A DNA stretch of 5,070 nucleotides from JBDTRY01 sp039931435. Lineage in GTDB: Bacteria > Acidobacteriota > Thermoanaerobaculia > Gp7-AA8. This document shows positions 1 to 4,882 of this stretch, piece after piece. The notes under the pieces are model-generated. The model worked only from the letters and a program-made list of their open reading frames with translations, searched no databases and was not told the origin of the DNA. The stretch lies in contig JBDTRY010000268.1 in assembly GCA_039931435.1 (NCBI GenBank), positions 1-5,070 of the forward strand. The letters are read 5' to 3'. The stretch's first letter is position 1, and every line of letters starts with the position of its first letter. The position numbers were made by a program, and so were the translations under genes.

Positions 1-601
1 CTGCACCGCGTGCGAATCCGTTGCGTCCTCTGGCGCGGTGAGAAATCTCGATCAGGTCATCCGCTGAATCGAAAAACAGCGTATGCACCCCGAACTCCTT
101 TCCTACTCGCGAGGAGACGATCTGTGGGTTCCATTCTGACGCACTTCCCTCCTCGACTGCCGCGGCAATCTTCAATGACGTACCGCTTGGCGAGTCCTTC
201 TTCCCGGCGTGATGCCGCTCCTCGATCCCGCAGTCGTAGCCTTCGAGCCGGCTCAGCAGCTCGCCCGCGCGTCGCGACAGAGAGAACATCACGTTTGCTC
301 CGGGCGAAAAGTTCGAGGCCCAAACCACGGAGATCGACGCGGCCAGGCATTGCTCTCTGACGGTCTCCAGAGATTCGCTCCATCCGGTCGTTCCGATGAC
401 CAGATTCACTTTTTCGCTGCAGGCTGCATCGACCAGATCGGGAAGAGCGGTGGCGGTCGAGAAGTCGATGACGACGCCGGCACCGGCCAGATCCGGAGGG
501 CTGTTGCTGGAAAGGCGGGCCACGACCTCGTGCCCGCGTTCGATGGCAATGGATTCCACGGCCTTGCCCATGCGCCCATATCCGTGCAGTGCGATCTTCA
601 T
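1..601 (-). CDS. dapB: 4-hydroxy-tetrahydrodipicolinate reductase DapB, 3' end cut off by window edge
   Basis: DapB is a cytosolic enzyme that uses NAD(P)H to reduce the DapA product to tetrahydrodipicolinate, on the way to diaminopimelate and lysine. About 200 residues are visible from the ATG at 601. The N-terminal Rossmann fold starts at once with GYGRMG (7-12), followed by DFST (46-49), GTTGW (70-74) and SNFSPGAN (96-103). The family signature ERHHAGKKDSPSGT lies at 128-141; H130 and K134 align with the catalytic E. coli His159 and Lys163. HRARGRNGFARGA at 188-200 is the conserved tetramer/active-site segment, so only the C-terminal part (roughly 40-70 residues, judging from family length) is missing. 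The ATG overlaps the lysC stop as ATGA, and a GGAG on the minus strand (612-615) lies 10 bases upstream. This indicates translational coupling to lysC. The compact N-terminus resembles the short DapB forms rather than the longer E. coli one. The identification is firm. Confidence 0.96.
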   Translation of the reverse strand, partial: MKIALHGYGRMGKAVESIAIERGHEVVARLSSNSPPDLAGAGVVIDFSTATALPDLVDAACSEKVNLVIGTTGWSESLETVREQCLAASISVVWASNFSPGANVMFSLSRRAGELLSRLEGYDCGIEERHHAGKKDSPSGTSLKIAAAVEEGSASEWNPQIVSSRVGKEFGVHTLFFDSADDLIEISHRARGRNGFARGA

Positions 602-1971
602 GAGGCGCCGGCTCCGACCGCTTCAAACAGGGCCTGATGCAGATTTCGCATCGTTGTCTCGGCCCGTTCCTGAGGAACAACGATACTGAAATTCAGTGCG
701 GAGCTGCCCACGGAAAGCATGGTGATCGGAGTCTCTCCGAGGGCTGCAAAAATTCTCTGGCCCGTTCCGGGGTCGCTCAGGACTCCCCGCCCCACGAGTG
801 CGATGATGGCCTGTCCCTTGCGAACCTCGACATTGGCGAAGGGACTGAGGTCCTCCTGAAGCTGTTCCAGGTGTTCTCCGGACTCCACGGTAAGCGACAC
901 CGAAACCTCGGACGTCGTGATCAGATCGACCGGGATTTTCAGACGGTCGAAGGCAGCGAAGATACGCGCCAGGTATCCGTGTGCTCCGAGCATCTTGTTC
1001 GAAGTGATGTGCACGGAGGTGATGTCCTTTTTCAAAGCGATGGCCCGCGGCCCGACGCCGCGTTCACCGTCCGCGGTGATGATCGTCCCGCGGCTGTCCA
1101 GATTGTGCGTATTCAGTACACGGATGGGAATCCCGGCCTCGACGGCGGGAGCGATGGTCTTCGGATGCAGAACCTTTGCCCCGAAATAGGCCAGCTCCGC
1201 AGCTTCTTCATAAGAGATGCGATCGATCACTCGCGCGCTGGCGATGACGCGGGGATCGCTGGTCATCATTCCGTCCACATCCGTCCAGATCTCGATCTCT
1301 TCAGCGCCGAGAGCTGCACCGATAATCGAAGCGCTGTAGTCCGAGCCGCCACGTCCCAGAGTGGTCGTGGCGCCGCTGCGCGCTCTGCCAATGAAGCCAC
1401 CCATGACCGGGATGTGTCCCCGTTCGATCTCCGGAAGGAGAACGGCTTCCGCCGCTTTACGCGTCTCGTCCATGAGCGGCATCGCCCCGCCGAAAGTCTC
1501 GTCCGTGACCACGACCTGCTCGGAGTCGATATGCACACCAGGCAGGGTGTGCATGCGCATGGAGTAGGCGAAGAGAACTGACGAGAGTTTTTCACCGATG
1601 GCCACGATCTTGTCGTTGGCCCGCGGACTGACTTCACCCACGAGGGCGATGCCTTTGAGGATGTACCGGATCTGTTCGATGTGTTTCTGCAGTTGTGCGA
1701 GAAACGACTGCAGGTAATCGGACTTCTGCTGAACGAGCTGCAGGGCCACATCCTCGTGGCGCTGGCGGATGGAGTCGAGGATGGCCGCGGCGTCCTCGAA
1801 TTCGCCCGTGGAGGCACGGTGCGCGGCGTCCACCAGACCGTTGGTCACTCCGGCCAGAGCGGAGACCACGACCACCGGCTTGCGCGGGACGGCGTTGCCG
1901 ACGATCTGAATGGCGCGCTGCACGCGTTCCGAATCACCTACGGACGTGCCGCCGAACTTGATGACGATCAT
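598..1971 (-). CDS. lysC: Aspartate kinase, monofunctional, LysC (AKIII) type
   Basis: LysC phosphorylates L-aspartate with ATP to give 4-aspartyl phosphate, the entry step to lysine, threonine, methionine and diaminopimelate. At 457 residues it is close to E. coli LysC (449) and colinear with it. The amino-acid-kinase domain opens with KFGGTS (5-10) and includes TTLGRGGSDYSA (203-214) and IWTDVDGMMTSDPR (228-241). Two ACT regulatory domains follow at about 316-385 and 387-455. There is no homoserine dehydrogenase fusion. In the first ACT domain, M327, L334, V348, D349, S354 and E355 match the residues I recall as lysine-binding in E. coli AKIII. A330 and Y333 replace Ser and Phe there. Feedback inhibition by lysine is therefore likely but inferred. 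The ATG start is supported by GGAG at 1977-1980, five bases upstream, and by the family N-terminus beginning directly after it. It lies 10 bases downstream of the asd stop and overlaps dapB by four bases. Confidence 0.97.
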   Translation of the reverse strand: MIVIKFGGTSVGDSERVQRAIQIVGNAVPRKPVVVVSALAGVTNGLVDAAHRASTGEFEDAAAILDSIRQRHEDVALQLVQQKSDYLQSFLAQLQKHIEQIRYILKGIALVGEVSPRANDKIVAIGEKLSSVLFAYSMRMHTLPGVHIDSEQVVVTDETFGGAMPLMDETRKAAEAVLLPEIERGHIPVMGGFIGRARSGATTTLGRGGSDYSASIIGAALGAEEIEIWTDVDGMMTSDPRVIASARVIDRISYEEAAELAYFGAKVLHPKTIAPAVEAGIPIRVLNTHNLDSRGTIITADGERGVGPRAIALKKDITSVHITSNKMLGAHGYLARIFAAFDRLKIPVDLITTSEVSVSLTVESGEHLEQLQEDLSPFANVEVRKGQAIIALVGRGVLSDPGTGQRIFAALGETPITMLSVGSSALNFSIVVPQERAETTMRNLHQALFEAVGAGAS

Positions 1972-1976
1972 GCCCG

Positions 1977-1980
1977 CTCC
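1977..1980 (-). promoter_or_regulatory. Ribosome binding site of lysC
   Basis: GGAG on the minus strand lies five bases before the lysC ATG. It sits within the 10-base gap after the asd stop codon (TGA at 1984-1982), so ribosomes finishing asd are positioned to start lysC. Confidence 0.7.
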
Positions 1981-1981
1981 G

Positions 1982-3106
1982 TCACGGCAGGAGGTCCATG
2001 GCCTTGAGAAGCTCGGCGTTGAGAAGTGCTGCGCCGGCCGCTCCGCGTATGGTGTTGTGCACCAGGGCCACCATGCGCAGATCGAGAATAGGGCAGGGAC
2101 GAATCCGTCCCACGGAAACAGCCATGCCCTTTTCCAGCTCGCGATCGAGGCGCGGCTGGGGGCGATCCGGCTCCTCCATTACATGAACTGGCTGCGACGG
2201 CGCGGAAGGAAGCCCGAGGCGTTGCGGTTCGCCGCGGAAAGCGGCGATCGCCGAACGGACCTCGTCGACGAGATCCTTTCCGGCCGAGCCGAGCTGGGCC
2301 TTGCTGCGCTCGCCGACGGAAAGGGAGATGGTCATCAGATGACCGTCGATCACGGCCACGCGATTGGCCTGGGCCGAGATCGTGAACACGGCGTCCTGAA
2401 AATGCTGGCCAGTCCAGTTGCCCAGAATGCGCTGCGGCTCACTTTCGATTTTCTTCTCCTCGTCGCCGATGAAGGGGACGACGTTGTCCAGGATGGCGTA
2501 AGAGGAAACCCCGGAGTATCCCGCACCGGAGATGGCCTGCATGGTGGTCACATGCAGCGCGGAGATTCCCAGGAGGCGATCGATGGGGGCGATGGCCATC
2601 GTCAGTCCCACCGTCGAGCAGTTGGGATTGGTGACGATGAATCCTGCGCCGCCGCGTCTGCGTTTCTGAGCTTCGATGGCCCCGAGGTGTTCGGGATTAA
2701 TCTCTGGGATGAGTAGCGGGACGTCGGCATCCATGCGGTGATTCTTCGAGTTGGAAACCACCGCCGCTCCTCGGTTGGCGTAATCCTCTTCCGCCTCACC
2801 GGCCACCGAAGAATCGAGTGCGGAAAAAATGAGCGCCGACTCCAGCTCCGCGCCCAGCGACTTCACGGAGAGCGCCGCGGCACCGCCGTGCATGGGCGTG
2901 TTCAGACGCCACGCAGCGGCCTCGCCGTACGGTCTTCCCGAGCTGCGATCGGAAGCCACGACCTCGTGCAGCCGGAACCAGGGATGCTCTTCGAGCAACT
3001 GAACAAAGCGCTGCCCGACAGAGCCCGTGGCGCCGAGGACGGCAACGGGGATTTTCTCCTGCGCCGAGCTGGTACTCGGGCGGGAAAGGGTCTGTGCTTC
3101 GGTCAT
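1982..3106 (-). CDS. asd: Aspartate-semialdehyde dehydrogenase, archaeal/fungal type
   Basis: Asd uses NADPH to reduce 4-aspartyl phosphate to aspartate 4-semialdehyde, the branch point between lysine/diaminopimelate and homoserine synthesis. From the ATG at 3106 the protein has 374 residues. After a Ser/Thr-rich leader of about 17 residues comes the Rossmann fold with GATGSVGQ (25-32). The nucleophile is C163 in NPNCST (160-165). Q190 opens QAISGAGYSG (190-199), and the R249/H256 pair has the seven-residue spacing of the family's substrate-binding Arg and catalytic His. DNVVPFIGDEEKKIESE at about 208-224 and DRELEKGMAVSVGRIR (321-336) are typical of the archaeal/fungal branch rather than the E. 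coli-like one. A GTG at 3109 immediately precedes the ATG and could be the true start. AGG lies seven bases before the GTG and GAG five bases before the ATG, so the sequence does not decide. This is the first gene of the operon here, divergent from the ABC ATPase gene. No convincing promoter is visible upstream. Confidence 0.96.
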   Translation of the reverse strand: MTEAQTLSRPSTSSAQEKIPVAVLGATGSVGQRFVQLLEEHPWFRLHEVVASDRSSGRPYGEAAAWRLNTPMHGGAAALSVKSLGAELESALIFSALDSSVAGEAEEDYANRGAAVVSNSKNHRMDADVPLLIPEINPEHLGAIEAQKRRRGGAGFIVTNPNCSTVGLTMAIAPIDRLLGISALHVTTMQAISGAGYSGVSSYAILDNVVPFIGDEEKKIESEPQRILGNWTGQHFQDAVFTISAQANRVAVIDGHLMTISLSVGERSKAQLGSAGKDLVDEVRSAIAAFRGEPQRLGLPSAPSQPVHVMEEPDRPQPRLDRELEKGMAVSVGRIRPCPILDLRMVALVHNTIRGAAGAALLNAELLKAMDLLP

Positions 3107-3198
3107 CACGGCTCAGCCTGCAAGAAGCGTGAAAGCGTGTGGACAGTCAGAGCATGAATGCAGAGGGGGTCTGGAGTTCCAGGGCAGCGCAGCAAATC

Positions 3199-3296
3199 TG
3201 TCATCCCGAACGAGCGAAGCGAGGAGGGATCTCCTCGTGGTTCAACGACATCGCGATTTTCACCCGAGATCCCTCGCCTTCGGCTTCGGGATGACA
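3199..3296. repeat. Palindromic intergenic repeat unit (REP/MITE-like)
   Basis: The outer arms TGTCATCCCGAA (3199-3210) and TTCGGGATGACA (3285-3296) are perfect 12-base inverted repeats. The inner arms GAGGGATCTC (3224-3233) and GAGATCCCTC (3266-3275) pair perfectly over 10 bases. Between the paired segments lie related GCGAAGCGAGG-like and CGCCTTCGG-like blocks, so the two halves are diverged copies facing each other around a spacer of about 30 bases. No transposase and no flanking target-site duplication is visible. The left end recurs at 4530-4548, which shows a dispersed family. I recall similar TGTCATCCCGA(A)-type repeats as common intergenic elements in Acidobacteriota and some other bacteria, but cannot assign a named family. 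The element could form a long stem in either transcript. Confidence 0.85.
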
Positions 3297-3333
3297 CGCC
3301 CTGAGAGTCGTGTCATTCCTTACGCAACCGCGG

Positions 3334-3358
3334 GCGCAGCGTTCGAACGCCGCTGCGC
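3334..3358. repeat. GC-rich inverted repeat upstream of the ABC ATPase gene
   Basis: GCGCAGCG (3334-3341) and CGCTGCGC (3351-3358) form a perfect 8-base inverted repeat around nine bases. Overlapping it is an independent perfect 12-base palindrome, GCGTTCGAACGC (3339-3350). The element lies about 30 bases upstream of the candidate -10 box at 3386-3391, where an operator or activator site could sit. It is not followed by a T-run, so it is not a classical terminator. Regulatory function is an inference. Confidence 0.45.
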
Positions 3359-3385
3359 GGCCCCCGCCCCACCAAATTCCGGAGG

Positions 3386-3391
3386 TACAAT
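3386..3391 (+). promoter_or_regulatory. Candidate -10 box for the ABC ATPase gene
   Basis: TACAAT matches four or five positions of the TATAAT consensus and lies 26 bases before the ATG, which would give a short leader of about 20 bases. No recognisable -35 box is seen at the expected distance. The box is flanked by GGAGG (3381-3385) and CCTCC (3394-3398), which are complementary. This is a weak call. Confidence 0.3.
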
Positions 3392-3407
3392 CGCCTCCAT
3401 TCCACGC

Positions 3408-3414
3408 AGGGGGA
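3408..3414 (+). promoter_or_regulatory. Ribosome binding site that sets the ABC ATPase start
   Basis: The purine run AGGGGGA ends three bases before the ATG at 3418. It supports this start over an in-frame ATG at 3310. The upstream extension from 3310 would add 36 low-complexity residues ahead of a domain that begins normally at 3418. Confidence 0.6.
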
Positions 3415-3417
3415 CCC

Positions 3418-4506
3418 ATGGCTGAAGTAACTCTGGACAGGGTGGCGAAACGGTACGGCGACGTGGCCGTCATCGAGAACATGAACCTCGACATCCACGA
3501 CCATGAACTGATGGTCCTGGTTGGACCCTCGGGATGCGGAAAATCAACCGCTCTGCGCATGATCGCCGGTCTGGAAGAGATCTCCGACGGGACGATCTCC
3601 ATCGGCGGAAACGTCGTCAACGATCTTCCGCCCAAAGAGCGGGACATCGCCATGGTCTTTCAGAGTTACGCGCTCTATCCACACATGACCGTCCGCGAAA
3701 ATCTGGAGTTCGGTCTGCGCATGCGCAAGACCCCGGCGGCAGACCGGGACGCGCGCGTGGCCGAGGCCGCGGAAATCCTGGGGATTACGCATCTTCTGGA
3801 GCGCAAGCCGAAGGATCTCTCCGGAGGGCAGCGGCAGCGTGTGGCCGTGGGCCGGGCCATCGTCCGCCAGCCGGCCGTGTTTCTATTCGATGAACCGCTT
3901 TCCAACCTCGACGCCAAACTCCGCGTGCAGATGCGCGCCGAGATCACGCGCATTCAGCAGCGACTGCAGACTACGTCCGTGTACGTGACCCACGATCAGA
4001 TCGAAGCGATGACCATGGGCAGCCGCATCGCTGTGATGAACGGGGGCACGATCCAGCAGCTGGGAACGCCGCTGGAGGTCTACGACAAGCCGCGGAACCT
4101 GTTCGTGGCCCAGTTCATCGGAACGCCGCCGATGAATTTCGTGAAGGCGACTATCGTCGAAAACGGGGCGACGCTGAAGGGGACGTCCTTCGACATCCCC
4201 GTGCCGCAGAAGCTGAGATCGTCCACGGCAGCGCATGATGGAAAGGCCGTGGTGGTGGGCATCCGCCCGGAGAACATTCACGAACCGGGCGTGGCATCGC
4301 GTGGAGAAGTCGCTCAGGTGTCAGCGACGGTGGAACTGGTCGAGCAACTGGGAAACGAAGTGATCGCTCACACACGAGCAGGCGAGTATCTGCTCGTGGC
4401 GGCCTTCGAGCCGCACACCGTGCCGAAGAGTGGCGATGCCGTCGAGCTGCAGATCGAAACGGAGTTCCTGCACCTCTTCGACGCCGAGACGGAGAAACGG
4501 CTGTAG
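3418..4506 (+). CDS. ugpC: ABC transporter ATP-binding protein, MalK/UgpC/MsmX family (CUT1 sugar importers)
   Basis: This is the cytoplasmic ATPase that would power a binding-protein-dependent importer of sugars, oligosaccharides or glycerol 3-phosphate. The 362-residue product has the full set of ABC motifs: Walker A GPSGCGKST (36-44), Q-loop Q82 in FQSYALYPHMTV (81-92), signature LSGGQRQRVAVGRA (134-147), Walker B VFLFDEP (154-160), D-loop SNLDA (162-166) and H-loop H192. A C-terminal TOBE/OB regulatory domain follows, marked by IGTPPMNF (234-241) and GIRPENI (281-287). Its length matches MalK-family proteins (about 360-370). The symbol names the family only, since the substrate cannot be read from the ATPase. 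No permease or solute-binding gene lies within the window on either side. It may be a shared ATPase serving transporters encoded elsewhere, as MsmX does in Bacillus subtilis, or its partners may lie beyond the next gene. The start at 3418 fits the family N-terminus. The stop is TAG. Confidence 0.93.
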   Translation: MAEVTLDRVAKRYGDVAVIENMNLDIHDHELMVLVGPSGCGKSTALRMIAGLEEISDGTISIGGNVVNDLPPKERDIAMVFQSYALYPHMTVRENLEFGLRMRKTPAADRDARVAEAAEILGITHLLERKPKDLSGGQRQRVAVGRAIVRQPAVFLFDEPLSNLDAKLRVQMRAEITRIQQRLQTTSVYVTHDQIEAMTMGSRIAVMNGGTIQQLGTPLEVYDKPRNLFVAQFIGTPPMNFVKATIVENGATLKGTSFDIPVPQKLRSSTAAHDGKAVVVGIRPENIHEPGVASRGEVAQVSATVELVEQLGNEVIAHTRAGEYLLVAAFEPHTVPKSGDAVELQIETEFLHLFDAETEKRL

Positions 4507-4529
4507 TCCACGAGCGAACCGCCGCGACG

Positions 4530-4548
4530 TGTCATCCCGAACTAGCGA
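4530..4548. repeat. Half copy of the TGTCATCCCGAA repeat
   Basis: TGTCATCCCGAACTAGCGA matches 3199-3217 at 18 of 19 positions. The other half of the palindrome is absent: the similarity stops and a different hairpin repeat begins four bases later. It starts 24 bases after the ABC ATPase stop codon. Confidence 0.75.
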
Positions 4549-4551
4549 ATT

Positions 4552-4653
4552 GCACGCCGGAGGCGTGCCGGAACTTAGCCGGTGGTAAGCGCCTACAGGC
4601 GCGCCACCACCGGACCGCGATGGTCCGGACAACCTCGCACCCCGGAGGGGTGC
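4552..4653. repeat. Hairpin-cluster repeat with two GGA-loop hairpins
   Basis: Four perfect hairpins lie in 102 bases. The first is GCACGCC-GGA-GGCGTGC (4552-4568). The second has CCGGTGGT (4579-4586) pairing with ACCACCGG (4606-4613) around an inner GCGCCT/AGGCGC stem. The third is CCGGACC-GCGAT-GGTCCGG (4610-4628), which shares bases with the second, so the two are alternative folds. The fourth is GCACCCC-GGA-GGGGTGC (4637-4653). The first and fourth are copies 85 bases apart; both are followed by CGGA, and they differ by one compensated base pair. The arrangement resembles dispersed repeats I recall from Acidobacteriota and other GC-rich soil bacteria; the exact family is not identified. 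Confidence 0.8.
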
Positions 4654-4838
4654 CGGAGATTCAACGACGCCTCGCAGCCTTCATTGCCATTCCACTCAAA
4701 AGGGTCTACCGGATTGCCCTCCGTGCAGGAAGGGCTGACGGTGAATCTGGTTTTCCCGGACGTGGCCTGGGAGGAACTGCATCCACGGCGTTGAAGCTTC
4801 GGCCTGCATTCGCGGCATCGCCAACCCTCGGCGCGTCG

Positions 4839-4844
4839 TAGAAT
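4839..4844 (+). promoter_or_regulatory. Candidate -10 box for the exported-protein gene
   Basis: TAGAAT lies 38 bases before the ATG at 4883. No clear -35 box accompanies it. As at the ABC gene, a CCTCC (4846-4850) follows closely; here it could also pair with the GGAGG ribosome binding site at 4871-4875. This is a weak call based on composition and position. Confidence 0.3.
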
Positions 4845-4870
4845 TCCTCCTACACCGGAACGTGAACCAG

Positions 4871-4875
4871 GGAGG
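4871..4875 (+). promoter_or_regulatory. Strong ribosome binding site of the exported-protein gene
   Basis: GGAGG, within AGGGAGGTG, lies seven bases before the ATG at 4883. It is the strongest Shine-Dalgarno match in the window and fixes the start of the last gene. Confidence 0.8.
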
Positions 4876-4882
4876 TGCTCTC

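Larger units (their letters stand above)
3110..3417. other. Intergenic region between divergent asd and ABC ATPase genes
   Basis: No protein gene is supported in these 308 bases. The asd-proximal part (3110-3198) should carry the operon promoter, but I see no good -35/-10 pair on the minus strand. It contains a short direct repeat, AAGCGTG at 3125-3131 and 3133-3139, and a small palindrome, CTGGA-GT-TCCAG, at 3171-3182; both are weak. The middle is a palindromic repeat unit. The ABC-proximal part has a strong inverted repeat, a possible -10 box and the ribosome binding site, each listed separately. Confidence 0.7.
4507..4882. other. Non-coding stretch rich in repeats
   Basis: No gene is supported in these 376 bases. 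The first 150 hold a half copy of the TGTCATCCCGAA repeat and then a hairpin cluster of another family. Bases 4660-4800 are ordinary-looking sequence with short open frames that have no recognisable motif, no good ribosome binding site and arise partly from repeat sequence. The final 80 bases contain the likely promoter and ribosome binding site of the gene at 4883. No U-tailed terminator follows the ABC gene; the hairpins could serve that role in a factor-dependent way. Confidence 0.65.

Noticed and set aside
57..680. A 207-codon open frame on the minus strand
   Set aside because: It overlaps dapB in another frame on the same strand. The dapB frame carries all the catalytic motifs, while this frame gives an Arg-rich sequence without motifs.
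637..1581. A 314-codon open frame on the plus strand
   Set aside because: It runs antisense to lysC, whose motifs are complete. Its product has no family motif, and the frame exists because GC-rich codon use keeps stops out of the opposite strand.
1910..2716. A 268-codon open frame on the plus strand
   Set aside because: It is antisense to asd and the start of lysC. It is His/Gly/Arg-rich with no recognisable domain and lacks a ribosome binding site.
3110..3198. Lysine riboswitch ahead of asd
   Set aside because: The space between asd and the repeat is about 90 bases, too short for the lysine aptamer, and no matching pattern of stems is visible.
3106..3297. A 63-codon frame upstream of asd on the minus strand
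   Set aside because: Half of it is translated palindromic repeat and it ends at the asd start. It has no ribosome binding site, so it is a product of the repeat.
3311..3319. A third copy of the TGTCATCCCGAA repeat
   Set aside because: Only TGTCATTCC matches in part (eight of nine bases) and the similarity does not continue. It is too short to separate from chance.
3310..3417. A 36-residue N-terminal extension of the ABC ATPase
   Set aside because: The extension crosses the inverted repeat and the putative promoter, and is Pro/Ala/Arg-rich. The family N-terminus and ribosome binding site support the ATG at 3418.
4552..4653. A CRISPR array in the hairpin region
   Set aside because: There are only two related units, 85 bases apart. 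The stretch between them is itself palindromic rather than a unique spacer, and no cas gene is present.
4507..4660. Intrinsic terminator after the ABC ATPase gene
   Set aside because: Strong hairpins are present, but none is followed by a run of T, so a classical intrinsic terminator cannot be claimed.
4582..4841. Two short plus-strand frames of about 70 codons downstream of the ABC gene
   Set aside because: Both begin inside the hairpin repeat, have no ribosome binding site, overlap each other in different frames and show no motif.
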